A stretch of 64,000 nucleotides of DNA from Daejeonella sp. Its GTDB lineage: Bacteria > Bacteroidota > Bacteroidia > Sphingobacteriales > Sphingobacteriaceae. This document shows, piece by piece, positions 21,211 through 30,512 of the stretch. How positions within the stretch are numbered: position 1 is the first letter of the stretch; every line of letters starts with the position of its first letter. The notes under the pieces were generated by a model. The model had not been told where the DNA came from. It saw only the letters and a list, made by a program, of their open reading frames with translations, and made no database searches. Position numbers and translations under genes: made by a program. The DNA lies in contig NZ_JAFEIG010000003.1 in assembly GCF_017495225.1 (NCBI RefSeq), forward strand, positions 55,108 to 119,107, read 5' to 3'.

Positions 21211-21762
21211 CTAGATTTTAGGCGCTTTTGCTGGCACAGGCTTTTTTGCCTTTGGCGCCGACTTAACCGTTACAGCCTTTTTAACAGCACTTGCTTTTGG
21301 TTTAGCAGCACTAGCCTTAGTTTCATCCTTCGCAACGCGGGCATTTGGCTTAATTACTGTAATACCGCCAGACTGCATTCTTTCTTTTAAGGTACTTTTA
21401 GCTTTAACCACCTTCTTTTCCTCAACTGTTTTAGTTGCAGGTGCTTTTTTTACAGGTGCTTTGGCTGCATTTGCCTTAGCAACTGTCGGACTTTTAATCT
21501 TTTTAATTTTTATTGTAGCAGGTTTTTTAACCATTTTTTCTTCCACTGCAAGCTTCACTTCGCTATATTTCTTAGAAATCTTTTTTGCCAATACCTTACT
21601 CGACTTTTTCACTTCTTTTGAAAACTTTTCAGCATCATAACCCAAACCTTTTAGGGCATCTAAAAATTTATGTGTAATTGAAGCTTCTAGTTCTTTTTTT
21701 ACAACTTTCTGAGCTGATTTTTTCTCAGCCTTTTCGGATATTTTTGATTTGTTAGCTTTCAT
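21211..21762 (-). CDS. lysine/alanine-rich basic protein (histone H1/Hc1-like composition)
   Basis: N-terminal structured region followed by (A/K/P)-rich C-terminal tail: KAPVKKAPATKTVEEKKVVKAKS...AKPKASAVKKAVTVKSAPKAKKPVPAKAPKI. Confidence 0.7.
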   Translation of the reverse strand: MKANKSKISEKAEKKSAQKVVKKELEASITHKFLDALKGLGYDAEKFSKEVKKSSKVLAKKISKKYSEVKLAVEEKMVKKPATIKIKKIKSPTVAKANAAKAPVKKAPATKTVEEKKVVKAKSTLKERMQSGGITVIKPNARVAKDETKASAAKPKASAVKKAVTVKSAPKAKKPVPAKAPKI

Positions 21763-21834
21763 AATCTTTCTATTAATGATTGTATCTTTGTAATCATTTA
21801 AATATATTGAAAAAATTGTTTAAAACACATAATT

Positions 21835-22326
21835 ATGCCAACATTTGATATAGTAAGCAAGATTGATGGACAAACGCTCGACAATGCAATCAATACTGCA
21901 AAAAAGGAAATTTTAAACCGTTATGATTTTAACGATTCAAAAAGCAGCGTTGAGCTAGATAAAAAATCGAATGAAATAACCATCATTACCGAAAATGACA
22001 TGCGCCTAAAAGCTATTCAGGACGCTATTATTTCACGCATGGTAAAACATAACCTCGACCCTTCGAGCATGGATTTAGGTAAAGAGCAATACGCTTCAGG
22101 AAATATGCTTCGTAAAGAAATCAAAATTAAAGAAGGTATTGATAAGGAAGTGGCCAAGAAAATCGTTAAAAAAATTAAAGATAGTGGTTTAAAGGTTCAA
22201 GCCTCGATAATGGATGATCAACTGAGAGTTCAGGGCAAAAAAATTGATGATTTACAGGCTGTTATTTCACTGTGCAGAACTGAAGATTTCGGACAGCCAT
22301 TACAATATATCAACATGAGAAATTAA
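21835..22326 (+). CDS. YajQ family nucleotide (c-di-GMP) binding protein
   Basis: MPTFDIVSKIDGQTLDNAINTAKKEILNRYDFNDSKSSVELD. Confidence 0.95.
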   Translation: MPTFDIVSKIDGQTLDNAINTAKKEILNRYDFNDSKSSVELDKKSNEITIITENDMRLKAIQDAIISRMVKHNLDPSSMDLGKEQYASGNMLRKEIKIKEGIDKEVAKKIVKKIKDSGLKVQASIMDDQLRVQGKKIDDLQAVISLCRTEDFGQPLQYINMRN

Positions 22327-22372
22327 GGTTAAAAAGCCTTAATAAGCCAAATAATGAAGAATAATTTAATTA

Positions 22373-23683
22373 TTAAATAGTCTTTACAAATTTGGTATCG
22401 TACTCATCAATATCCATAATATACGAATTTTGAATCAAAAATTCAAATAAATGCTTTGCTTCATTTGAAACAGGCATATTACGGGTAGTAATGATTTGAT
22501 TGTTATCCTTATCTAAGTACGGATAGGCATAAAGCTTTACATTCTTGCTGAACAAATCGCTAATGTAGGCCAAAAGCTCATCCGTATAGTTTTCACTATA
22601 GTTTTTAGAATTAAAAATATTCTTTAGGTTGGCAATATTAGTAGAGATACCTACACTATGCGGATTACAGCGTGATAGATATTGAGCCAATTTGTGATTT
22701 CGAGTAAAATCGGAAACAATTACGTAGTTACCTGTTGCGCAAAGTTCTTCTGCACGTTTAGCAAATTTCTCAAGCTCCTCATTACCCAACTCTGACTGAT
22801 CATCAAGGAAATTATTCATAAGAACCTCAATCATCACGATAATATTCTTGTCGTCGACGTTTTGAGTCCGCTTAAATTGTTCAACAGCTTTATTAAAAAG
22901 ATCAAAATTAGGCTTAGATTTTTGTCCGAATTTGGTACGCAAAATCATCACATCTTTTTTATAAAGTACATCTTTTGATTGGCGAGCTTGCCCAGTTTGA
23001 TCAAAAATTGCAGCACCAGAGAAACCTTTTGCAATTAAATATAGGTTCACCAAGCGATCATTCGCATTTTTAAATTGTGGTCCGCTTAAGCTAATTAAAT
23101 CTATTTCTACTGAGCCTACTGTTAAGTTATCAACGAGCGACTCTATCATATGCTGAATATTATCGTGGTAAAAATAGGCAGCATAAACTAAGTTCACGCC
23201 TAAAATTCCGAGTACATTTTGTTGCAAACTTGAGTCGCTATCCAATAAACGGACATGAAAAACGATGTCATTTGGCTCGCCACCCGGAGTTAGCTGAAAA
23301 CGAATTCCTAACCAACCATGTGGATCATTCGTTTTATTGAAATTTAGAGTAGTTACTGTATCGGCGAAAGCGAAAAATGTTTTACCCTCGTATTTAGGAC
23401 CAGTTAAACGCTCAGATAATAATTCAAACTCATGTTGAATCATTTTATCGAGCCTTGACTCAGAAACATATCTACCTGATTCTTCAGCACCATAAATAGA
23501 ATTACTGAACACCATATCGTAGGCCGACATCGTTTTAGCAATTGTTCCAGATGCTGCACCAGCTGTAAAAAAGTTACGTGCAACCTCCTGACCAGCACCT
23601 ATTTCGGCAAAAGTTCCGTAAATAGATTCATCCAAATTGATCTTAAGTGCTTTCCTCTTATTCTCTAAAATTTCTCTCGGCAT
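22373..23683 (-). CDS. conserved protein of unknown function (436 aa, no signal peptide)
   Basis: Long ORF starting MPREILENKRKALKINLDESIYGTFAEIGAGQEVARNFFTAGAASGTIAKTMSAYDM; good coding character; no family I can assign by motif. Confidence 0.8.
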   Translation of the reverse strand: MPREILENKRKALKINLDESIYGTFAEIGAGQEVARNFFTAGAASGTIAKTMSAYDMVFSNSIYGAEESGRYVSESRLDKMIQHEFELLSERLTGPKYEGKTFFAFADTVTTLNFNKTNDPHGWLGIRFQLTPGGEPNDIVFHVRLLDSDSSLQQNVLGILGVNLVYAAYFYHDNIQHMIESLVDNLTVGSVEIDLISLSGPQFKNANDRLVNLYLIAKGFSGAAIFDQTGQARQSKDVLYKKDVMILRTKFGQKSKPNFDLFNKAVEQFKRTQNVDDKNIIVMIEVLMNNFLDDQSELGNEELEKFAKRAEELCATGNYVIVSDFTRNHKLAQYLSRCNPHSVGISTNIANLKNIFNSKNYSENYTDELLAYISDLFSKNVKLYAYPYLDKDNNQIITTRNMPVSNEAKHLFEFLIQNSYIMDIDEYDTKFVKTI

Positions 23684-23731
23684 GGTGCAAAATTACGATT
23701 TTTGTGCTTGATGCTATAATTTAGAAGAAGA

Positions 23732-23759
23732 AAAGGCAAGCATTTTACTGCTTGCCTTT
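23732..23759 (-). terminator. Terminator-like hairpin downstream of hsp20
   Basis: AAAGGCAAGCA-TTTTAC-TGCTTGCCTTT, 11-bp perfect stem with T-rich 3' side on the minus strand. Confidence 0.65.
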
Positions 23760-23783
23760 AAAATAATCGTTAAAATTTATTTT

Positions 23784-24233
23784 TTACTGAATAGAAATCG
23801 CTCTAGCTTGAATTTTCAATTCTTCCTTCTTCGAAATTCGAATGTTTAAAATACCATCTTTGTACTCTGCATAAATTTTATTCGAATCAGCAGTTTCAGG
23901 CAAGTTAAAATCCCTCGAAAATACAGCATAATTAAATTCCCGTCTATTATACTTTTTATTGGCATTCTCATCATTAGCAGACTCCATTTCTCCAGCCGAA
24001 ACACTTAATTTATCCTCCTCTAAGTTTATCTTAAAGCTTTCCTTATTTAGGCCTGGAGCAGCAATTTCAATTAAAAATTCATCTTCATTTTCAAGTATAT
24101 TTACAGCTGGTGTACGGTTAATAATACTTTTGGATAAAAATTGATCGGTATTGAAAAACGAATCAAAAAGATCATTGTAAGATGTTTTAAATACTTTACT
24201 ATTGTTTCCTGGTGCAAATTTTACGAGTGTCAT
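23784..24233 (-). CDS. Hsp20/alpha-crystallin family small heat-shock protein
   Basis: PAVNILENEDEFLIEIAAPGLNKESFKINLEEDKLSVSAG...YAEYKDGILNIRISK. Confidence 0.93.
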   Translation of the reverse strand: MTLVKFAPGNNSKVFKTSYNDLFDSFFNTDQFLSKSIINRTPAVNILENEDEFLIEIAAPGLNKESFKINLEEDKLSVSAGEMESANDENANKKYNRREFNYAVFSRDFNLPETADSNKIYAEYKDGILNIRISKKEELKIQARAISIQ

Positions 24234-24352
24234 AATTTTTCCTCCTTTGTTTATTAATTTTAGAAAATCATAATCAATAGCAATACCAATTGGTTTTTAA
24301 GAATAAAATACTCTATCCCAAACGACAATTTGACAGTTAAATTTAAAATAAT

Positions 24353-24781
24353 ATGACAAATAGGCAGCTTAATGCAATTGAAGACTTTAAATACAGGGTT
24401 AAAATACCGATACGTTTTGCTGATATTGATGCATTTGGACATGTGAACAATGCCATTTATCTCACCTATTTTGAGATTGCACGATCATCTTATTGGGATG
24501 AAATAATTGAATGGAATTGGGATGAGTTAGGAATAATAATTAGGCGATCTTTGGTAGATTATCTGAAGCCAATTCACCTCAATGATGAAATTTACGCCTA
24601 TGTAAAAACCTCTAGGATTGGTAATTCAAGCTTCGACCTTGATTATATTTTAGTAAAAATTATCGATGGTAGGGAAGAAATCTGCACAAGCGGACAGACG
24701 ATGTGCGTTACTTTCGATTATAAAAGCAAGTTATCGGTTCCAATATCCGAAAAACAAAGAAATAAAATGATTGGAAACTAA
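24353..24781 (+). CDS. acyl-CoA thioesterase (4HBT hot-dog fold)
   Basis: IRFADIDAFGHVNNAIYLTYFEIARSSYWDE. Confidence 0.9.
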   Translation: MTNRQLNAIEDFKYRVKIPIRFADIDAFGHVNNAIYLTYFEIARSSYWDEIIEWNWDELGIIIRRSLVDYLKPIHLNDEIYAYVKTSRIGNSSFDLDYILVKIIDGREEICTSGQTMCVTFDYKSKLSVPISEKQRNKMIGN

Positions 24782-24807
24782 TAATGAAATATAGGAAGAG
24801 CTCAATT

Positions 24808-25179
24808 CTATCTTTTGAATACTAATTCAATAGCCGAATTTCTGACTTCTGCACCCATTGGCGGATTTAGTTTACGGATAGACACGCGAATAGTTTGCAC
24901 CGCTAAAAACTCATGTCGGATGCGTTCTAGAATAGAATGGGCCACCGTTTCGATGAGTTTTCTGGTAATTTTCATTTCTTCAGAAGCAATTTCAAAAAGC
25001 CTTACATAATTTACAGTATTGGCCAAATCGTCCTTCCCATTATCAAAAACATCGAGAGAAGCATCAATATCTAAAATAAATTCGGTTCCTAAAACCTGCT
25101 CCTCTGGATAAAAACCGTGAAAGGCAAAAAAACGAACACCTTCTAGACTTACTTTTTGACTGATAGTTCCCATGATCAC
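24808..25179 (-). CDS. folB: dihydroneopterin aldolase
   Basis: VSLEGVRFFAFHGFYPEEQVLGTEFILDIDASLDVFDNGKDDLANTVNYVRL; KLNPPMGAEVRNSAIEL. Confidence 0.93.
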   Translation of the reverse strand: MIMGTISQKVSLEGVRFFAFHGFYPEEQVLGTEFILDIDASLDVFDNGKDDLANTVNYVRLFEIASEEMKITRKLIETVAHSILERIRHEFLAVQTIRVSIRKLNPPMGAEVRNSAIELVFKR

Positions 25180-25305
25180 AAAAGTATGAATTTAGATTTA
25201 TGAAATATCTTATGTAGAATCTCAACAAAAAAAATCAGAATTAAGAGAGAAAATATTACCTTCAAATACAATTAGCAATTTGAATTTAAGCGGAAACAAT
25301 AAATT

Positions 25306-26082
25306 ATGAAACGTATCTTTTTAATCAGCGTATTTTTAACAAGTTCTTTCACCTATGTAAATGCACAGAAAGGTGGCAATCCAAAAGACACCGAAGCATG
25401 GTCGCCAGTACCCAAAGTAGTAGAACTCAAAAGTGCTCTTACAGAAATCCAGCAGGCACCATCAGACGCCATCATATTATTTGATGGTAAAAATTTAGAC
25501 CAATGGCTTTCGGTAAACGATAAATCTGCAGCCAAATGGACTATAAAAGACAATAGCTTTACAGTCAAAAAAGGTACAGGCAATATCCAAACCAAGCAAT
25601 CATTTACAAATTATCAATTGCATATTGAGTGGTTAATACCTGCGGATATTAGTGGCAGCGGACAAGGAAGAGGGAATTCAGGAATTTTCTTAGCATCAAC
25701 TGGGCCTGGCGACGATGGTTATGAAATACAAGTACTTGATTCCTATAAAAATGCAACTTATAGCAACGGACAAGCAGGAAGTATTTACAAGCAAGCCATT
25801 CCATTGGTAAATGCATCTAGAAAGCCGGGAGAATGGCAATCTTATGATATTTTATGGACTGCTCCACAATTCAATGAAGATGGAACCTTAAAATCTGCTG
25901 CCAGAATTACTGCTTTTCACAATGGCGTACTCATCCAAAATAACACCGAAATAAAGGGGGAAACAGTTTATATCGGTGCTCCATTTTACAAGAAACACGG
26001 TCCCCTACCAATCAAATTACAAGATCATGGCGATCCAAGTGAGCCCATTAGCTTCCGTAATATTTGGATTAGAGAACTGTAA
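25306..26082 (+). CDS. DUF1080 (3-keto-disaccharide hydrolase-like) secreted protein
   Basis: [75 protein letters not shown]. Confidence 0.92.
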   Translation: MKRIFLISVFLTSSFTYVNAQKGGNPKDTEAWSPVPKVVELKSALTEIQQAPSDAIILFDGKNLDQWLSVNDKSAAKWTIKDNSFTVKKGTGNIQTKQSFTNYQLHIEWLIPADISGSGQGRGNSGIFLASTGPGDDGYEIQVLDSYKNATYSNGQAGSIYKQAIPLVNASRKPGEWQSYDILWTAPQFNEDGTLKSAARITAFHNGVLIQNNTEIKGETVYIGAPFYKKHGPLPIKLQDHGDPSEPISFRNIWIREL

Positions 26083-26125
26083 AAAAGGCAGAATAAACTG
26101 CCAAAATTGTATTTATTAAAAATTG

Positions 26126-26158
26126 AAAAGCCAGGCAATATTTTTGTCTGGCTTTTTA
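26126..26158 (+). terminator. Intrinsic terminator after the DUF1080 gene
   Basis: AAAAGCCAGGCA-ATATTTT-TGTCTGGCTTTTTAA, 12-bp stem (one G-U) plus T tract. Confidence 0.8.
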
Positions 26159-26283
26159 ATGGAATTTAAATCCCTTAAAATCAATAATTTATTTATGTAA
26201 ATCACATTCACAGTCTGACACAATCCTGTTTTATGACATTTTTTGGCTTGAATATTGAATTGTAATACGAAAAACCTTAGAAG

Positions 26284-27735
26284 ATGAAGAACATATTTAT
26301 ATACACTAGCCTAATAGCCTCAATTTTTATAATCAATTCATGCGCTGTAAATCCCGTAACCGGAAAAAAGCAAATTGTATTAATGTCGGAGGAGCAAGAA
26401 ATTGCAATGGGCAAAGATGCTGATCCACAAATTGTTGCGCAGTATGGTTTATATGAAAATAAGGCACTTCAAGACTTCATTACTCTGAAGGGAAAAGAGA
26501 TGGCTGCCATTTCGCACCGTCCGAATTTAAATTATGAATTTAAAATTTTAGACTCAGAAATACTGAATGCATTTGCTGTACCTGGTGGATATGTTTATTT
26601 CACTAGGGGTATTATGGCACATTTTAATAATGAAGCCGAGTTTGCAGGAGTTTTAGGCCATGAGATTGGGCATATTACTGCTAGACATTCGGTATCACAG
26701 CAAACTAAGGCTGTTTTGGGTCAGGTAGGATTAATTGGCAGCATGATACTTGTCCCGCAAGTAGCTGAATTTGCAGAACCCCTCTCTCAAGGTTTAGGAT
26801 TATTATTTTTAAAGTTTGGGCGCGATGCTGAAACCCAATCAGACCAATTAGGTGTAGAATATTCATCTAAAATAGGATATGATGCCAGAGAAATGGCGGG
26901 TTTTTTCAATACATTGGACAGAAAAAGCAATGGTAGTGGAAACGCAGAATTACCTGATTTCTTATCAACACACCCTAATCCGGGTTCAAGAAATATTGCG
27001 GTTATGAATTTATCTGTAGAGTGGAAAAACAAGTTAAAACTCAATAATCCAAGCGTTAATCGCGATAGTTATTTAAGAAAAATTGAGGGTTTAGTTTATG
27101 GTGAGGACCCGAGACAAGGTTTTCTTGAAAACAATGTTTTTTACCACCCAGAATTAAAATTTGAGTTCCCAGTGCCACAAGGCTGGAGCTATCAAAATAC
27201 CCCGCAGCGTGTTCAAGTGGCACCAAAAGACGGTAAAGCAATCATGATGATGACTTTAGCGAGCGGCAATAATTTACAAGCAGCAGCAGAGAAAGCCGTT
27301 GCGGATAATAATTTAAGGGTAATTGAATCGAATCAAATAAAGGTTAACGGATTAAATGCTATTTCAGTCCTTGCAGATGTAAAGCCAAAAGAAGGTGCGC
27401 AAAGCTCTTCTGCAAGAACATTAAGCTATCTGATACAGTATAATAATGCTATTTACCATCTTTTAGGTGCCAGCTCTGTGGCCGATTTCCAATCCTATTC
27501 TGCTTATTTTTCACAAAGCATGAAAAATTTCAAGGAATTAAAAGATGCCTCAATGTTGAATAAGAAAGCTGAAAGAATTCGTATAAAAACCGTACAAAAG
27601 TCAGGCACATTGAAGCAAGCATTAAGTGCTTTCAAAGTACCAGAAAGTCGCATGGAAGAACTTTCTATCCTTAACGGGATGCAATTAAGCGATAATGTGC
27701 AACAAGGTTCATTGATAAAGATCATTGCAAATTAA
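26284..27735 (+). CDS. M48 family metalloprotease lipoprotein with C-terminal LysM-like domain
   Basis: Lipobox-like IINSCAVNPVTG; HEIGHITARHS (HExxH); C-term SGTLKQALSAFKVPESRMEELSILNGMQLSDNVQQGSLIKII. Confidence 0.93.
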   Translation: MKNIFIYTSLIASIFIINSCAVNPVTGKKQIVLMSEEQEIAMGKDADPQIVAQYGLYENKALQDFITLKGKEMAAISHRPNLNYEFKILDSEILNAFAVPGGYVYFTRGIMAHFNNEAEFAGVLGHEIGHITARHSVSQQTKAVLGQVGLIGSMILVPQVAEFAEPLSQGLGLLFLKFGRDAETQSDQLGVEYSSKIGYDAREMAGFFNTLDRKSNGSGNAELPDFLSTHPNPGSRNIAVMNLSVEWKNKLKLNNPSVNRDSYLRKIEGLVYGEDPRQGFLENNVFYHPELKFEFPVPQGWSYQNTPQRVQVAPKDGKAIMMMTLASGNNLQAAAEKAVADNNLRVIESNQIKVNGLNAISVLADVKPKEGAQSSSARTLSYLIQYNNAIYHLLGASSVADFQSYSAYFSQSMKNFKELKDASMLNKKAERIRIKTVQKSGTLKQALSAFKVPESRMEELSILNGMQLSDNVQQGSLIKIIAN

Positions 27736-27783
27736 TCCTCTTGGCATGCATATTTGATGCATTGGTTTAATTATAGCCGGTTT

Positions 27784-27817
27784 TTCTTGCTTATATGCCC
27801 TAATTTTCGTATTTTTG
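27784..27817 (+). promoter_or_regulatory. Candidate Bacteroidota promoter (TTG -33 box / TATTTTTG -7 box) for the 28000-28212 gene
   Basis: TCTTG at 27785-27789, 20-nt spacer, TATTTTTG at 27810-27817 (matches TAnnTTTG). Confidence 0.5.
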
Positions 27818-27868
27818 TAAACAAAGCGTAAGCTATTCTTTATTCACAGCTGTAGATTAATTCGTCAA

Positions 27869-27919
27869 ATCTGTATAATGGATTTTCAAAACAATCTTGT
27901 TTAGCATCCATTTACAGAT
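27869..27919 (+). promoter_or_regulatory. Structured 5'-leader hairpin
   Basis: ATCTGTA(T)AATGGAT ... ATCCATTTACAGAT: 14-bp stem with a single bulge and a nested 5-bp AAACA/TGTTT hairpin, ~80 nt upstream of the ATG. Confidence 0.55.
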
Positions 27920-27999
27920 CATTTCTCCGAGTCGAATTTCACTACCCTCCTAGCAGCGAAAATATAAGCGGATAGTATTTTATTATTTAACACTAAAAC

Positions 28000-28212
28000 A
28001 TGGCTAAATCACAAGCAACTTTTATGAAGAAGCAGCTCGAAAAAAATAGAGCGAAAAAGAAAGAGGAAAAAGAACATCGTAAGCAAGATCGTCAACAAAA
28101 TTCAACTGGTGGAAAGCTAGAAGATATGATGGCTTATGTAGATGAGAATGGAAACATCAGCTCTACCCCGCCAGAGCCTAAGAAAGTTTTCACTCCACAA
28201 GCAAAAAAATAA
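28000..28212 (+). CDS. small highly charged protein (resembles proteins encoded beside cold-shock genes in Bacteroidota)
   Basis: MAKSQATFMKKQLEKNRAKKKEEKEHRKQDRQQNSTGGKLEDMMAYVDENGNISSTPPEPKK; family recognised from memory. Confidence 0.75.
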   Translation: MAKSQATFMKKQLEKNRAKKKEEKEHRKQDRQQNSTGGKLEDMMAYVDENGNISSTPPEPKKVFTPQAKK

Positions 28213-28405
28213 TATATTTCTGAACTACCGTCCTAAGGTATTTTATAAAACAGGAAATATTAAAGAAATGATTTCTAGAGGAAATGATAGAAATCCATTA
28301 TTCGAAATCTATTTTAAGGAATGTATCAGATGATTCAAATGATTTGAAGACATCATTACAATCCTTAAAAAGAGGTTTCAAAGATTAAAATTTAACCAAT
28401 CAATT

Positions 28406-28591
28406 CTACTTCTTAGGAAATTCTGGCAGCGCCATCCAATGAGTAAAGTCTTCCAAATCCACTTTATCATCTGCCACAACAAATTTATCATAAATTTCGC
28501 TGTAAAAGCCAAAATAAATTTGTCCACCATCAAATAATAATACGTCTTTAGCCTGCTCTGGCAATTCTTCTTTTACTAATTTCCAAGTCAT
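28406..28591 (-). CDS. DUF551-like small protein
   Basis: WKLVKEELPEQAKDVLLFDGGQIYFGFYSEIYDKFVV...DFTHWMALPEFPKK. Confidence 0.7.
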   Translation of the reverse strand: MTWKLVKEELPEQAKDVLLFDGGQIYFGFYSEIYDKFVVADDKVDLEDFTHWMALPEFPKK

Positions 28592-28826
28592 GATTCAAAG
28601 ATAGGATAATTGTTGAAAAGGGGCTGATTTTATAGATTCTTTAGAAAAGCTTTCAATTAAATTTAATCATTTTTTGGTATCTACATAAAAAACAGAATGA
28701 TTAGAAAGGCAAAAACTATAAATTAAAAACGCAAAATTATTCTTTTTAGTTAATTTTTTATAGCTTAGGTATATGCTTATATTTTAAAAATATCGCTTAT
28801 CATACTATTACTAAATAGCCCTAAAC

Positions 28827-29663
28827 ATGAAAACAATTAAGCTAATCTTATTACTGTTTTTTATAACAGGCATGGTGGATGAATCATTTGCAATTTATTT
28901 AGGTTGGGATAAACTAGTTTATAATGGTAAAACATTTCAAATTGATAGACAGCCCCGTCAAAAACTCTATGGCAAGAGTCCATCAAAACATTTTTTAACT
29001 TTAAAAGAAAACGAAATCAAAGAATTTGATAGTACCTGTTCGTATTATTATGCAGAATGGGAAATTATTGACAATCAACTTTATTTGACAGGTATTTTCA
29101 GTTGTTACTATCGAGAAAATGGCTTAAAAGCTGATTTACGTAAAATATTTGGCAAAAAATTTATCAATGGTAAAGTCAAGGCCGACTGGGTTAGCGCTAA
29201 TATTTTTGGCCATCAAGGAAAAATGCTAGTGATTGTTGATATGCTTACTTCAATTTTTGAAAAAAACATAGAATTTCAAATTGAAAAGGGAAAACTTATT
29301 GGAACAAAAATACACGACAATTCTAAATCAAAAAGATCTGATTATTTCGAACATCGAGGCAAACTAATTGAGTTTGTTTACAAAAATATAAATTGGGATA
29401 CACTCCCCGAGCTCAACGATAAAAAAATCGCTGTGCGTGTTCAATATTCGGCAAACGAATATGGCATTATTGACAGTGCAAAAATAGTAAGTGGCGAAGG
29501 AGGACTATTTGACAAGGAAGCTATCCGAGTAATTAAATCTATTCCAGAGTGGGAGGTTTTTTATGAAAATGGAAAACATTGGCGTAGAACACATTCGTTT
29601 GAAATTATTTTTAACAATGAGAGAAGAAAAAAGTATGGTGAAAATCTGCGAAAAGTAAATTGA
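28827..29663 (+). CDS. secreted protein with C-terminal TonB-like domain
   Basis: Signal peptide; C-term KIAVRVQYSANEYGIIDSAKIVSGEGGLFDKEAIRVIKSIPEWE resembles TonB_C. Confidence 0.75.
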   Translation: MKTIKLILLLFFITGMVDESFAIYLGWDKLVYNGKTFQIDRQPRQKLYGKSPSKHFLTLKENEIKEFDSTCSYYYAEWEIIDNQLYLTGIFSCYYRENGLKADLRKIFGKKFINGKVKADWVSANIFGHQGKMLVIVDMLTSIFEKNIEFQIEKGKLIGTKIHDNSKSKRSDYFEHRGKLIEFVYKNINWDTLPELNDKKIAVRVQYSANEYGIIDSAKIVSGEGGLFDKEAIRVIKSIPEWEVFYENGKHWRRTHSFEIIFNNERRKKYGENLRKVN

Positions 29664-29726
29664 AAAGATGAGCTCCTTTATTGATACAAAGCCTTTTTAA
29701 AAAACATAATTCAAAAGAACAAAACA

Positions 29727-30380
29727 ATGAAAAGGACTATTTTATTCCTATTGTTTTTTTTGCCTGTAATATTAATGGGTCAAGAAACGAGAAAAGTGAC
29801 TAATGGAGAAAAGAATGAACAATTCCATGTTCTTAAGTCGGATAAACAAACCAGACATGGTAAATACCAAAAGTTTAGTCTTAAAAATAAATTATTAATC
29901 AAAGGAAATTATTACAACGGTGTTAAAGACAGTGTTTGGGTATTCTATGCTTCCGATGGTCAAATTAATTCAAAATATGATTATTCCAAAAATGAACTTA
30001 TTTATTTCAAATATGATAATTTTAATGCACAGAGAGAACATAAGGTTATAAAAGGTAGCAGTAGCATAATGACGACACTAAGCAGGCCTCCTATACTCCT
30101 AGGCGGATCAGATAACTATGCTAACATACTAATAAAAAACCTTCAATATCCACAAGATGCCCGAGAAAATAGAATAACTGGGCTGGTACATGTTTTATTT
30201 ACTATTAACAAGTCGGGGCAGGTAAGTGATTACCGCATAGAGAAACCACTGGGTTATGGGATTGATGAAGAGGCTATTAGAGTTGCAAAGCTTTTTCAAG
30301 AGTATTGGGTAGCTGGAATTATTAATAATCAAACAGTTGATGTAGAGATGAGATTTCCATTTTATTTTCAACTACAATGA
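29727..30380 (+). CDS. energy transducer TonB-like protein with MORN/YwqK-like repeat region
   Basis: LKNKLLIKGNYYNGVKDSVWVFYASDGQINSKYDYSKNEL; C-term YPQDARENRITGLVHVLFTINKSGQVSDYRIEKPLGYGIDEEAIRVAK. Confidence 0.82.
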   Translation: MKRTILFLLFFLPVILMGQETRKVTNGEKNEQFHVLKSDKQTRHGKYQKFSLKNKLLIKGNYYNGVKDSVWVFYASDGQINSKYDYSKNELIYFKYDNFNAQREHKVIKGSSSIMTTLSRPPILLGGSDNYANILIKNLQYPQDARENRITGLVHVLFTINKSGQVSDYRIEKPLGYGIDEEAIRVAKLFQEYWVAGIINNQTVDVEMRFPFYFQLQ

Positions 30381-30512
30381 TGAATAGGTGGAATAGAAGT
30401 TTTTAATGTTATAAAATTCTTGAAATTCAAATTCATGTCATAATCATTTAGTCAAATTATAAGCTTTCGAATTACCACCAGATTTTACTAATTTTGAAAA
30501 AAGCATATTGCC

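Noticed and set aside
28142-28333. 63-aa ORF overlapping the 28000-28212 gene in another frame
   Set aside because: Out of frame with a better-supported gene, no recognisable motif.
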